DNA of 64,000 bases, taken from positions 129,938 to 193,937 of the forward strand of contig CP012849.1 in NCBI GenBank assembly GCA_002074035.1, read 5' to 3'. The stretch comes from Candidatus Riesia sp. GBBU. Its GTDB lineage: Bacteria > Pseudomonadota > Gammaproteobacteria > Enterobacterales > Enterobacteriaceae. The position numbers and the translations under genes are program-made. Of the stretch, positions 19,197-28,484 are shown in pieces (positions within the stretch are counted from its first letter, which is position 1; every line of letters starts with the position of its first letter). Below the pieces are notes generated by a model that did no database searches, was not told the origin of the DNA, and saw only the letters and a program-made list of their open reading frames with translations.

Positions 19197-20531
19197 TTAT
19201 TTTTTTATTGAATTTTTTTCCCATGTTCTGGAAAACCATCTGCAAGAGTTTATAAATCCTCTTATCCACTCATCTAATAAAAATCCTATCCATATACCTG
19301 CTAAACCCATTTCCATTTTTATTCCAAAGAAATATCCGATCGGAATTGCAATTCCCCACATTGAAATTATTGCTATAAAAAATGGGAACTTTGCATCTCC
19401 TGTAGCACGTAAAGAGTTTACAACAATTATATTTAATGTTCTTCCTGGTTCTAAAAATATGGAAATGAGAAAAATTGGAGATAATATTTTAATAATATTT
19501 TGATCTTTTGTTACAAGACCTAGTAAAGAGACACGAAAACACCAAAAAATAAATACCATAATGATTGTAATAAAAAATCCTATTGTTAAACTTTTCGTAC
19601 CCCTTTTATAAGCACAATTAAATCTTCTTGCACCAATTAAATGTCCTATTATAATCTCGTTTCCTATTCCTATTGAAATACCAAATAACATAATAAACAA
19701 AGACATCTGAAAATATAATGTTTGAGCTGCTAGAGCAGTTTCTCCAATTAAGTTAATAAAAGCTGAAGAAATCATATATTGTAAAATCCAAACCAAATTC
19801 TCTCCAGCTGCTGGTAATCCTATTTGTAAAATTTTTTTTAATATTTGACTTGACCATCGAAGTAAAAAAATCGGAATAAAATTAATTTTCATTCTATAAA
19901 ATAGAAAAGAAAATAATAGTATTATCGAACATAGTTTTCCAAAAGCTGTGGAACAAGAAACTCCAATTAATCCGAACTTAGGAAATCCAAAAAAACCATA
20001 TAAAACAGCAAGATTTCCAAGAATTGTAATAATATTTGCTATGAATGTTATAAACATAGCAAATTTTGATTTTCCATAAACTCTTAAACAAGTAGAAAGT
20101 ATTACTGATATAGATTCTAAAGTTAATGAAAAACTTAATGTACTTAAGTATGTATGACTATGAATCAGAAGATGCGTTGGAGTGTTCATGATGTTCAGAA
20201 CATCATTACTAAATAAAAGAACAATACTTGTACTAAGAAAACCTATAATGAAATTAAACGCTAATGAGATGTGAATAGCCTGGTTTGCTTTATCATTTTT
20301 ACCAGCTCCTAAATAATGAGAGACAACTACTCCACATCCAACACTAATAAAATTAAATATTGTAATGAATAAATCAAATATTTGATTTCCTATTCCTATT
20401 GCTGCCAAATAAGCAGTTGATACACGTCCTATCATATAGGTATTAATTAAAATTGTAGAAAAGTGAAGTAATATGTCAACAAATATCGGCCAGCTTAATG
20501 AATATAAAGAAAAATTTTTAGATCTATTCAT
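19197..20531 (-). CDS. MATE family multidrug/metabolite exporter
   Basis: A 444-residue membrane protein with about twelve hydrophobic segments in two related halves, typical of MATE antiporters, which use Na+ or H+ gradients. Family features are SWPIFVDILLHFSTILINTYMIG at the start, the turn GAGKNDKA after the second segment and its counterpart GARRFNCAYKRG in the second half, and the late NSLRATGDAKFP. It resembles the YeeO type of E. coli (a proposed flavin exporter) more than MdtK to my eye, but I cannot verify that. It stands alone between the pncB block and hpt, with 263 bases on one side and more than 500 on the other. Substrate unknown. Confidence 0.88.
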   Translation of the reverse strand: MNRSKNFSLYSLSWPIFVDILLHFSTILINTYMIGRVSTAYLAAIGIGNQIFDLFITIFNFISVGCGVVVSHYLGAGKNDKANQAIHISLAFNFIIGFLSTSIVLLFSNDVLNIMNTPTHLLIHSHTYLSTLSFSLTLESISVILSTCLRVYGKSKFAMFITFIANIITILGNLAVLYGFFGFPKFGLIGVSCSTAFGKLCSIILLFSFLFYRMKINFIPIFLLRWSSQILKKILQIGLPAAGENLVWILQYMISSAFINLIGETALAAQTLYFQMSLFIMLFGISIGIGNEIIIGHLIGARRFNCAYKRGTKSLTIGFFITIIMVFIFWCFRVSLLGLVTKDQNIIKILSPIFLISIFLEPGRTLNIIVVNSLRATGDAKFPFFIAIISMWGIAIPIGYFFGIKMEMGLAGIWIGFLLDEWIRGFINSCRWFSRTWEKNSIKK

Positions 20532-21058
20532 AGATGATTACCATCTGTAGAAGACAGAAATTTTAATTAAAAACATTCCAACAATAAATGATTTTTTATT
20601 ACATAAACTTTTTAAAAAAATACTAAAGTTAAATATAAATCAAAATTTTAGTAAACATTATTTTTTCTAAAAATTCAAATAGATTATTCAATATTAATAA
20701 AATTAAAAGATAATTTATATTTAAAAAAATTTTCAGAACTTCATAAATTTTTTAATAATTTTTTAAAACTATTTAAAAAGATAAAATAAAAATATCAGAT
20801 ATCTAAAAATAAACTAATTAAATCAAAACTTTTAAAATACAAAAAATTTTTACAATTGTTATACTTAAAAATTGTTGTATCTAAAATACGTTTTATCTGA
20901 AGTAATTTACTTATTTTGAGCAGAAATATGAAGCAGGAACTATATTTTAACATAAATCTAAATAAATACTTAAAACAAATTAACAAATATACTTTTAGCA
21001 AAATCTGTGCTAAATAGTAAAAGTTATATAATTTAAATTTTTTTGAATGATTAGAAAT
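20532..21058. other. Gene-free divergent region between MATE gene and hpt
   Basis: About 527 bases of very AT-rich sequence. A minus-strand frame of about 100 codons (20795-21103) reaches into hpt, but it is low in complexity, lacks a ribosome-binding site and resembles nothing I know. I see no RNA gene or clear promoter pair. This is also a synteny breakpoint relative to E. coli. Confidence 0.5.
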
Positions 21059-21598
21059 ATGAGAAAAACTATAAAGATTCTTATTTCGAAAAAAGATATT
21101 CAAAAACGAGTTAAAGAAATGGCAAAAGAAATAGTTAAATATTATAAAAATTTAAGTAATGAATTGATTTTAGTTGGAATTTTAAACGGATCATTCATAT
21201 TCATAGCAGATTTATGCAGAGAAATTAATGTACCTCATAGTGTTGATTTTATGAGAATATCTAGTTATGGAAATAAAACAATTCAGAATAAAAAAGTAAA
21301 AATTATACAAGATTTAAACAGAAATATTTATAATAAACATATTCTAATAGTAGAAGATATTATTGATTCTGGAAATACTTTGAAAAGAATTCTACAAATC
21401 TTAAAATCAAGAAATCCAAAGTCAGTTACTGTTTGTACTTTTTTAGATAAACCTTCAAGAAGAAAATATAAAGTTTTTGTTAAATGGATAGGTTATTCAA
21501 TAAATGATAAATTTGTTGTTGGCTATGGAATAGACTATGCTCAAAAATATCGACATTTACCTTATATAGGATATATTCTTTCATCAAATAAAAAATAA
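21059..21598 (+). CDS. hpt: Hypoxanthine phosphoribosyltransferase
   Basis: Purine salvage: hypoxanthine (and guanine) plus PRPP to IMP or GMP. It has 179 residues from this start (E. coli 178). The PRPP-binding motif VEDIIDSGNT is at about residues 98-107, and GYGIDYAQKYRHLPYIG near the end is nearly identical to E. coli. An ATG four codons upstream (21047) is possible; MRKTIKILI aligns with E. coli MKHTVEVMI, so I choose 21059. Together with PurA (50605) it gives a route from host hypoxanthine to adenylate. E. coli order hpt-(can)-yadG-yadH is kept. Confidence 0.95.
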   Translation: MRKTIKILISKKDIQKRVKEMAKEIVKYYKNLSNELILVGILNGSFIFIADLCREINVPHSVDFMRISSYGNKTIQNKKVKIIQDLNRNIYNKHILIVEDIIDSGNTLKRILQILKSRNPKSVTVCTFLDKPSRRKYKVFVKWIGYSINDKFVVGYGIDYAQKYRHLPYIGYILSSNKK

Positions 21599-21809
21599 AT
21601 TATCAATATAATTTCATTTAGAATTTTTTATAAAAATTAGAACATTTTCGTTGATTCTAATTAATTTTATATCTTGTTTCTTTGAAAGAATTATATTAAT
21701 AGTAAAATTTTAAAAAAGTTTATTAAAATCTTAAAAAGTTAAAAATAAGATTTTTATAACTTAGTTTTTATTAAAAATAAAAAGTAAACATTCTAAAATT
21801 GAGGTATTT

Positions 21810-22721
21810 ATGAATTTTGCAATAGAGTTATTGAACTTGAGTAAATATTATCCTAATGGAACACAAGCTCTAAAAAATGTTAATCTTAAAGTTAAGAATG
21901 GTGATTTTTATGCATTATTAGGTCCAAATGGAGCTGGGAAATCTACTATTATAGGAATAGTTACATCATTGATTAAAAATAATGAAGGAACTGTAAAAAT
22001 ATTTGGATATGATCTAGAAAAAGACGAAATAAATGCAAAAAAACAGTTTGGACTAGTTCCACAAGAATTTAATTTCAACCCTTTTGAAACTGTTTTGCAG
22101 ATTTTGATTAATCAAGCTGGATATCATGGAATCCAAAAAAAAATTGCATATATAGACGCAAAAAAATATCTTTTAGAACTTTTTTTATGGGACAAAAGAA
22201 ATGAACTAACTAGAAACTTATCTGGAGGAACTAAAAGAAGATTAATGATTGCAAGGTCATTAATTCATAATCCGAAGCTTCTAATATTAGATGAGCCAAC
22301 TGCAGGAGTAGATATTGAAGCTCGTCATTCCATGTGGGGTTTCTTAAAGAGATTAAATGAAAATGGAACAACAATAATCTTAACGACACATTATTTGGAA
22401 GAAGCAGAAATTTTATGCAAAAATATTGGAATTATTAAAGATGGAAGAATAATAGAAAACACTAGTATAAAGAATTTATTGGATAAACTAGAATCAGAAA
22501 CATTTATTTTTAACTTAACTCCAAAAAGTAAAATTCCTATCTTAAAAGATTATAAATTTAAAATTCTAGACTCTACAACATTAGAAATAGAAGTTCCAAA
22601 AAATAAAGGTTTATCGAAGTTATTTAGTCAGATTTCTCCAAGAGGTGTACAAATAATAAGTATGAGAAATAAAATAAATCGTTTAGAGGAACTTTTTATA
22701 AATTTAACAAAAAATAATTAA
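21810..22721 (+). CDS. yadG: ABC transporter ATPase YadG
   Basis: ATP-binding subunit of a two-component ABC-2 transporter with YadH. It has 303 residues (E. coli YadG 308). Walker A GPNGAGKST is near residues 41-49, the signature LSGGTKRR near 138, Walker B LLILDEPTAGVD near 160, and the H-loop TTHYLEEAE near 192. A C-terminal domain follows. A TGAGGT ribosome-binding site precedes the ATG. yadH begins 20 bases later. The substrate of YadGH is not established; its order in E. coli beside hpt is retained. Confidence 0.93.
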   Translation: MNFAIELLNLSKYYPNGTQALKNVNLKVKNGDFYALLGPNGAGKSTIIGIVTSLIKNNEGTVKIFGYDLEKDEINAKKQFGLVPQEFNFNPFETVLQILINQAGYHGIQKKIAYIDAKKYLLELFLWDKRNELTRNLSGGTKRRLMIARSLIHNPKLLILDEPTAGVDIEARHSMWGFLKRLNENGTTIILTTHYLEEAEILCKNIGIIKDGRIIENTSIKNLLDKLESETFIFNLTPKSKIPILKDYKFKILDSTTLEIEVPKNKGLSKLFSQISPRGVQIISMRNKINRLEELFINLTKNN

Positions 22722-22741
22722 ATTTTTCATGAGGATAAGAA

Positions 22742-23509
22742 ATGAAATTTTATTGGATAGCTATAAAAACTATCTGGTTAAAAGAAGTACAAAGGTTCAC
22801 TAAAATATGGATACAAACTTTGTTACCTTCAGTTGTAACTGTTTCTTTGTATTTTATTATTTTTGGAAAGTTAATTGGTGAAAGGATCGGAAATATGGAT
22901 GGAATCAGTTATATTAATTTTATTGTTCCAGGATTAATTATGAACTCTGTTATAACTAACTCTTATATAAATGTTTGTTCATCATTTTTTGGAGCAAAAT
23001 TTCAGCGTAGCATAGAAGAATTGTTAATTTCTCCAATTCCAACTTATGTAATAGTTGTAGGATACATAGGAGGAGGAGTGTTCAGAGGAATTTCTGTAGC
23101 AATATTAGTCACTTCTGTATCTAGAATTTTTGTAAATTTTCAAATATATTCTTTTACTATAGTTACATCTATAATTTTAATGACTTCCATTCTATTTTCA
23201 TTGGCAGGTTTAACAAACGCAATTTTTGCTAAAACATTCGATGACATAAGTATTATTCCTACATTTATACTAACTCCTTTGACATATTTCGGTGGTGTTT
23301 TTTACTCATTGTCCCTTCTTCCAAAGAATTGGCAGTTTATTTCTAAATTTAATCCAATTGTATATATGATTGATGGGCTAAGATATGGATTTTTAGGAAT
23401 TGGTGAAATTTCTTTATATCGAACAATATCCATATTAGTGATTTTTACTGTTTTATTATATTTATTAAATTGGATTTTAATAAAAAAAATACAAAAACTT
23501 AGAATATAA
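22742..23509 (+). CDS. yadH: ABC-2 type permease YadH
   Basis: Membrane partner of YadG, 255 residues (E. coli 256). Six hydrophobic segments span about residues 22-250. Family features are LKEVQRFTKIWIQTLLPSVV at the start, FIVPGLIMNSVITNSY, and the ABC-2 signature region LTPLTYFGGVFYSL. It has a GAGGATAAG ribosome-binding site and is clearly cotranscribed with yadG. The cargo is unknown; homologues are annotated as drug or polysaccharide exporters without firm proof. Confidence 0.93.
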   Translation: MKFYWIAIKTIWLKEVQRFTKIWIQTLLPSVVTVSLYFIIFGKLIGERIGNMDGISYINFIVPGLIMNSVITNSYINVCSSFFGAKFQRSIEELLISPIPTYVIVVGYIGGGVFRGISVAILVTSVSRIFVNFQIYSFTIVTSIILMTSILFSLAGLTNAIFAKTFDDISIIPTFILTPLTYFGGVFYSLSLLPKNWQFISKFNPIVYMIDGLRYGFLGIGEISLYRTISILVIFTVLLYLLNWILIKKIQKLRI

Positions 23510-23569
23510 ATCTGTAGAATTATATTAAAACCATTCTGAAGTTACTCTATTAAAAATATGTTATATCTA

Positions 23570-24064
23570 TCATATTTTTTGAATTTTGCATTTGCAAATT
23601 TTATTATTATTAATATAATCTAACCTTTCTTTTAGAAGCTCACCGTCTGGAAACATAAAATTATTTGTTATTTCATGCAAAGGATAAAGAAAAAACTTTC
23701 TATTTTTTACATCATAGTGAGGAATAATCAGCCCAGATTGTCTGATAAAAATTTTATCATAAAATAAAATATCTAAATCTATAATTCTAGAACTCCATTT
23801 TATTTTATTTCTTATCCTTCCAATTTGTATTTCTATACTTTGTAAAGTTTTTAAAAGAATTTTTGGAGATAGTTTCGTAATGATATGAATAACAGCGTTT
23901 ACGTAATCAGGCTGATCTTTCAATCCCATCGGGGATGAGAAAAACATAGATGAAACTGAGTCAATTTTAATTTTCGATGTTCTGTTAATTACATCAATTG
24001 CATTTTTAACTTGGAATAATGGATTTTTTAAATTACTTCCGACTGCAATATAAACTGAATACAT
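23570..24064 (-). CDS. folK: HPPK, folate pyrophosphokinase
   Basis: Transfers pyrophosphate from ATP to 6-hydroxymethyl-7,8-dihydropterin in folate synthesis. It has 164 residues (E. coli 159). The opening VYIAVGSNLKNPL, the middle IQIGRIRNKIKWSSRIIDLDILFYD (with the catalytic R-x-x-RxIDLDIL pattern) and IIPHYDVKNRKFFLYPL are all diagnostic. It lies upstream of dksA as in E. coli panB-folK-pcnB-dksA, with panB, panC, panD and pcnB deleted. Confidence 0.95.
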   Translation of the reverse strand: MYSVYIAVGSNLKNPLFQVKNAIDVINRTSKIKIDSVSSMFFSSPMGLKDQPDYVNAVIHIITKLSPKILLKTLQSIEIQIGRIRNKIKWSSRIIDLDILFYDKIFIRQSGLIIPHYDVKNRKFFLYPLHEITNNFMFPDGELLKERLDYINNNKICKCKIQKI

Positions 24065-24146
24065 AAGTTCGATTCTTTAAATTATTTTAGCAAAAAATTA
24101 AAATTTCTTTAAATATAGCTTTTAATTTAGATTAAAACTAAAATTA

Positions 24147-24620
24147 CTATCCAATTTTTTGTCTTTCTTTAATTTCTTCAACTGTTTTACAATCAATGCA
24201 AAGATCTGCAGTTGGTCTAGCTTTTAATCTTTGAATACCAATTTCTATTCCACAATTTTCACAATAACCGAAATTTTTTTCCTTGAATTTTTTTAAAGTT
24301 TTCTCTATTTTTTGTATTAGTTTATGATCTCTATTTCTATTTTTTAATTCCAAATTAAATGACTCTTCTTGTACTGCTCTATCAATTGGATCTGGAAAGT
24401 TAACAGATCTGTTTTGCATTTGAATAGTAGATTTTCCTATCTTTTTAATTAAATGATCCCTATGTTTTTCAAGTAAATTTCTGAAATAATTCAAATTTGA
24501 TTCATTCATATATTTATTAGCCATAGAATCTTTTTTTAAAATTTTTTTATGAAAATCAGAAAGTTTATAAGAAGACATGTTAACCGTTTCTTTTTTTTTC
24601 ATGTTATTTCCATTAAACAT
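24147..24620 (-). CDS. dksA: RNA polymerase-binding factor DksA
   Basis: Binds the RNA polymerase secondary channel and acts with ppGpp on rRNA and amino-acid promoters. It has 157 residues (E. coli 151). The coiled-coil tip keeps both key aspartates in NFPDPIDRA, and the C-terminal zinc finger shows YCENCGIEIG and LCIDCKT (four cysteines). The first ATG gives an N terminus (MFNGNNMKKK) resembling E. coli MQEGQNRK; a second ATG at 24602 has a GGAA site before it and is the alternative. Its survival without a visible relA/spoT in the window is notable but not unusual in symbionts. Confidence 0.94.
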   Translation of the reverse strand: MFNGNNMKKKETVNMSSYKLSDFHKKILKKDSMANKYMNESNLNYFRNLLEKHRDHLIKKIGKSTIQMQNRSVNFPDPIDRAVQEESFNLELKNRNRDHKLIQKIEKTLKKFKEKNFGYCENCGIEIGIQRLKARPTADLCIDCKTVEEIKERQKIG

Positions 24621-25399
24621 ATTCGTTTTAACTAAAAAAGTTTGTAAAACATGATATAAAAACTTAGATGGAATATTATATATAATTTAAAGAAATTTTC
24701 AAAATTTTCTAAAAATCACTTTATGAATATCATTCAGAAACATCTTGTATTTATAATGTTATATTTGTAAGTTTTTAATTATTTTGTACTAAATGTTACA
24801 ATAATTTTTTAAAATTATATTTAAAGAAAGCTTATTAAATTTATAACTACAACATTCTTATATCTATTATTAACAATCATATAATATTGATATTTGTTAA
24901 TATTAAAATTTAAATATTGTCTCTTTTTGTAAAAGAGAGTTTTATTTTATATTATTTCTACAAATTTATTTATAAATTGATACTTATTGAAAAGTTTCCA
25001 TTTTTAAACTTTTATTAATTATACAAGTAATATAAAATTGTATAAAGTTTCTAATTGAATTAATGGTTTTTTAAAAATTAAAACTGATAATAAAGATATT
25101 AATAAATAATTTATTAATAACATACTTTTTTATAATTTCTGAAAATTACAGTTTTAAAATATACTTCATGAAGGAAATTGTATATATCTTGGATTTTAAA
25201 AATTTAAAAATGTTTTTAAAACATTGTCAAATCTTTTATTTATATCTTTAAATTTTTTAGAATTTTAAATTAAAAAATGAAATTTCATAGTTAAATATAT
25301 AAAATTTATTAAATAATTTTTATTAGATAATAATATTATTTTTTGATAAAAAATTTTGTAGATTGTACGTTAGAATTAAAAATTTTTGGAGAAAGTTTA
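24621..25399. other. Gene-free divergent region between dksA and erpA, about 780 bases
   Basis: The largest gap in the window. E. coli has sfsA, ligT, hrpB and others between these genes. No frame resembles them, and I see no RNA gene. Two small perfect inverted repeats occur: 24920-24938 (8-base arms, loop of 3, then a T-rich run on the plus strand) and 25209-25225 (8-base arms). On the minus strand a TTGACA (25230-25225) has only a poor -10 at the right distance. In sequence this AT-rich such repeats are expected by chance. Confidence 0.5.
24920..24950 (+). terminator. Possible terminator-like hairpin in dksA-erpA gap
   Basis: Arms TCTCTTTT and AAAAGAGA pair perfectly around TGT, and the plus strand continues GTTTTATTTTAT. 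This has the form of an intrinsic terminator, but the stem has only two or three G-C pairs and no plus-strand gene lies upstream, so it may be chance or a relic. Confidence 0.25.
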
Positions 25400-25741
25400 A
25401 TGGAAAAAAGTTATAAAAATTTTATAAATATTTCTTCATCAGCTTTAGTTAGAATTAAAGAACTTACTAAAAACAATGAAAATAAATTCTTTAGAATTTA
25501 TATCAAAGGTGGAGGATGCAGAGGAATACAGTACGACTTTTTGTTAGAAAAAAATATAAAAAAAGACGACACAAAAATCAAAACAAATGGTATAGAATTG
25601 ATAATTGATTTTATAACTCTACAATATCTATCTGGAAGTTATCTAGATTATATCTCTTCAATAAGAGAATCTAGATTTATAATAAAAAATCCAAACATAA
25701 AAAAAACTTGTAATTGCGGATCTTCTTTTAGCTTATATTAG
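25400..25741 (+). CDS. erpA: Iron-sulfur cluster insertion protein ErpA
   Basis: A-type carrier delivering Fe-S clusters to apo-enzymes, including isoprenoid synthesis enzymes. It has 113 residues from this start (E. coli 114). Three cluster cysteines are present: GGGC near residue 43 and TCNCGSSF near the end. The usual GGGCSG is GGGCRG here. A frame extends upstream to 25343, but the ATG at 25400 has a GGAG ribosome-binding site 9 bases before it and matches the family start. E. coli carries erpA a little downstream of dksA; the relative order is kept. Confidence 0.94.
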   Translation: MEKSYKNFINISSSALVRIKELTKNNENKFFRIYIKGGGCRGIQYDFLLEKNIKKDDTKIKTNGIELIIDFITLQYLSGSYLDYISSIRESRFIIKNPNIKKTCNCGSSFSLY

Positions 25742-25905
25742 AAATAACTTATTACTAAGTATATTATTTTAATAACGTTAAAATTAACTAGATTTTAAAC
25801 AATGCGCAAATTGCAAAATTTGTCAAGTAATAGAAATTTTAAAATTAATCTTTCAAGATTTTAAATTATTTTATAATAATTATTACAATTACTGAGGTAA
25901 CTTAA

Positions 25906-27171
25906 ATGTCTAAAATTTCTAAAGTAAAAGGAAGAGAAATTATCGATTCTAGAGGACATCCTACAGTTGAATCTGAAGTACATTTACAAGATGGATCTAT
26001 TGGAATTGCTTCTGTTCCATGTGGAGCTTCAAAAGGGGAAAAAGAATCTTTTGAGTTAAGAGATAACGATCCTTCAAGATTTTTTGGTAAAGGAGTATTA
26101 AAGTCTGTCTCTATCATAGATAATAAAATATCTAAAGCTTTGATTGGAAAAGAATCAGAAAATCAAGATGATATAGATTCCATTATGATAGATCTTGATG
26201 GAACAGAAAATAAGTCTAAATTAGGATCAAACTCAATTTTAGCTGTTTCATTAGCTAATGCTAAAGCTTGTGCAATTTCAAAAAAAATACAACTGTATAG
26301 ACATATTGCTGAATTAAATGGAACTAGAGAAGTTTTCTCTATACCAATTCCAATGGTTAATATTATTAATGGTGGAAAACATTCTAATAATAACCTTGAA
26401 ATACAAGAATTTATGATACAGCCAAAACACAATTCTTCTATAAAAGAATCAATTAGAATTTGTTCAGAGATTTTTCATTATCTTTCAATAATATTGAAGG
26501 AAAATGGAATGAGCACATCTGTAGGAGATGAAGGAGGATATGCTCCAAATTTATCTTCAAATAGAGAAGCTCTAGATTTAATTCAAGAAGCAATTGATTT
26601 GTCTGGATATTCTTTAGGGAAAGAAGTCACTCTGGCTATAGATTGCGCAGCATCTGAAATTTATGATAAAAGGTCAAAAAGATATATTCTAAAAAGTGAA
26701 AATAAATATTTTTCTTCAAAAGAGTTTACAAATTTTCTAAAAGAATTAAGTTCAGAATATACTATATCCTCTATTGAGGATGGTTTAAGTGAAAACGATT
26801 GGGAAGGGTTTATATATCAAACAAAACTCTTAGGAAAAAACATACAAATAGTTGGAGACGATTTATTTGTAACAAATCAGAAACTCTTAAAAAGGGGAAT
26901 TGAAAATAATGCTGCAAATTCAATCTTAATTAAATTAAATCAAATTGGAACATTAACAGAAACATTAAAAACTATTCAACTTGCAAAAAAATTTAATTAT
27001 TCCGTAATAATTTCTCATAGATCTGGAGAAACAGAAGACACAACAATTTCAGACTTATCTGTAGGGGTTTCTGCAGAAAAAATAAAATCTGGTTCTATGA
27101 GTAGAACAGAAAGAACTGCTAAATATAATAGGTTGATTAGAATAGAAGAAGATATAAAATTTTTTAGATAA
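25906..27171 (+). CDS. eno: Enolase
   Basis: Glycolytic dehydration of 2-phosphoglycerate to PEP. It has 421 residues (E. coli 432), shortened at the C terminus, which ends shortly after RLIRIEED. Catalytic and metal-binding features are present: GDEGGYAPN, the metal aspartate in [27 protein letters not shown], and the lysine in ILIKLNQIG. The flexible loop that is usually SGAST reads CGASK. A TGAGGT ribosome-binding site precedes the ATG. It ends one base before the end of the converging gloB. In E. coli eno is elsewhere, next to pyrG. Confidence 0.96.
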   Translation: MSKISKVKGREIIDSRGHPTVESEVHLQDGSIGIASVPCGASKGEKESFELRDNDPSRFFGKGVLKSVSIIDNKISKALIGKESENQDDIDSIMIDLDGTENKSKLGSNSILAVSLANAKACAISKKIQLYRHIAELNGTREVFSIPIPMVNIINGGKHSNNNLEIQEFMIQPKHNSSIKESIRICSEIFHYLSIILKENGMSTSVGDEGGYAPNLSSNREALDLIQEAIDLSGYSLGKEVTLAIDCAASEIYDKRSKRYILKSENKYFSSKEFTNFLKELSSEYTISSIEDGLSENDWEGFIYQTKLLGKNIQIVGDDLFVTNQKLLKRGIENNAANSILIKLNQIGTLTETLKTIQLAKKFNYSVIISHRSGETEDTTISDLSVGVSAEKIKSGSMSRTERTAKYNRLIRIEEDIKFFR

Positions 27172-27172
27172 G

Positions 27173-27925
27173 TTAGTCACATATAAATTCATCTTTCATT
27201 CTTCTTATTTTAGAGAAAATACTAAGATTAGAATTTTTACCAAAAAATTTAAATTTCTTCTTAAAATCATTTAGTCTTAAAAAGACATTGATTTTCCTTT
27301 CATTTTGTATTGTAGATGGAAGAGAAGGAATTCCTAATCTTCTCTTTTTTTGTAAAACGTAAAAATAATCTATTATATCTTTATCATTTGGTAATAAATG
27401 TCTAGCAAATATAATGTTTTCTAAAGTATATTCGTGAGCACAACAAACTAATGTTTTATTTGGCAATGAACTTAACTTAATAATTGAAGATAACATTTCC
27501 TCATAAGTTCCTTCGAAAATTTTTCCACATCCTCCAGAAAACAAAGAATCTCCACAAAATAAATACGGATCGCTGTAATAAGCAACATGCCCTTTTGTAT
27601 GTCCTGGAACTGAAATAACTTTAAAAGAAATTTTATCTATTCTTATTATATCTCCTTCACTTACAATATTTATATTATGTAATACATGATGTACTTCTTT
27701 TGGTCCATAAACTACTATATTTGAATAATTTTTACTTAATCCATATATACCACTTATATGATCTATATGATTATGTGTGACAAAAATAAAAATATGATCA
27801 AAATTATTCCCTAGTACATCTATAACTTTTCTTTCATTACTAGGATCTATTACAATTGAAAAGTTTTTCCAAATTAATATCCAGATATAGTTTTTATAAA
27901 AACAAGGAATTTGAATTAACTTCAT
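27173..27925 (-). CDS. gloB: Hydroxyacylglutathione hydrolase (glyoxalase II)
   Basis: Metallo-beta-lactamase fold enzyme that releases D-lactate from S-lactoylglutathione in methylglyoxal detoxification. It has 250 residues (E. coli 251). The binuclear metal motif HNHIDH is near residue 53, VPGHTKGHVAY near 110, and FCGDSLFSGGCG near 127. The glutathione-binding region follows. E. coli has gloB near rnhA-dnaQ-aspV; this block is retained. No gloA is in the window. Confidence 0.94.
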   Translation of the reverse strand: MKLIQIPCFYKNYIWILIWKNFSIVIDPSNERKVIDVLGNNFDHIFIFVTHNHIDHISGIYGLSKNYSNIVVYGPKEVHHVLHNINIVSEGDIIRIDKISFKVISVPGHTKGHVAYYSDPYLFCGDSLFSGGCGKIFEGTYEEMLSSIIKLSSLPNKTLVCCAHEYTLENIIFARHLLPNDKDIIDYFYVLQKKRRLGIPSLPSTIQNERKINVFLRLNDFKKKFKFFGKNSNLSIFSKIRRMKDEFICD

Positions 27926-27954
27926 AACTTTTTATTTTCTATTAAATTTTAAAT

Positions 27955-28440
27955 TTAAAATCTAAAAATTTTTGAATAAAAATTATAATATACGACATCA
28001 TATTTAGTAGGATATGACGCTGCTTTTTTTGCTATTTTATCACAACTTATATTTTCAATACATTTGGAATGACTTTTTACCCATCTCCAATGTATACTAT
28101 GAAAATCTAAAGATTTTTCCAATCTTTTCCATAAGTCTACATTTGATAAATCAGATTGATTATTTTTCTTCCATTTGTTTAATTTCCATTTTTTTATCCA
28201 GTTTTTTGCTCCTTCATATAAATATTTACTATCAGTAGTTAAAATAACTTCACATGAAAAACGCAATTTCTCTAGTCCAACTATAGCCGCCATTAGTTCC
28301 ATTCTATTGTTGGTAGTAAGAAAATATCCTCCACTTAATATCTTCTTACGTTTATGGTATACTAACATAGTACCATATCCACCAGGACCTGGATTTCTTA
28401 TGCAAGAACCATCAGTAAAAATTTCTACTTTCTTTTTCAT
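27955..28440 (-). CDS. rnhA: Ribonuclease HI
   Basis: Cuts RNA in RNA-DNA hybrids, clearing R-loops and primers. It has 161 residues (E. coli 155). The four catalytic acids are visible: D in FTDGSCIRNPG, E in NRMELMAAI, D in TTDSKYLYEG and D in SCDKIAKKA, plus the handle region KKWKLNKWKKNN. It diverges from dnaQ across 44 bases, the same arrangement as in E. coli, where the two promoters overlap. Confidence 0.96.
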   Translation of the reverse strand: MKKKVEIFTDGSCIRNPGPGGYGTMLVYHKRKKILSGGYFLTTNNRMELMAAIVGLEKLRFSCEVILTTDSKYLYEGAKNWIKKWKLNKWKKNNQSDLSNVDLWKRLEKSLDFHSIHWRWVKSHSKCIENISCDKIAKKAASYPTKYDVVYYNFYSKIFRF

Positions 28441-28484
28441 AGTTTATTATACTTAGATAAAAAAAAAATTAAATAAAATAATTA

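Noticed and set aside
20795-21103. Minus-strand open frame of about 100 codons overlapping the start of hpt
   Set aside because: Low-complexity, rich in Lys/Phe/Leu/Ile, no ribosome-binding site, no recognisable motif, and it overlaps a well-supported gene. Such frames are expected in AT-rich sequence.
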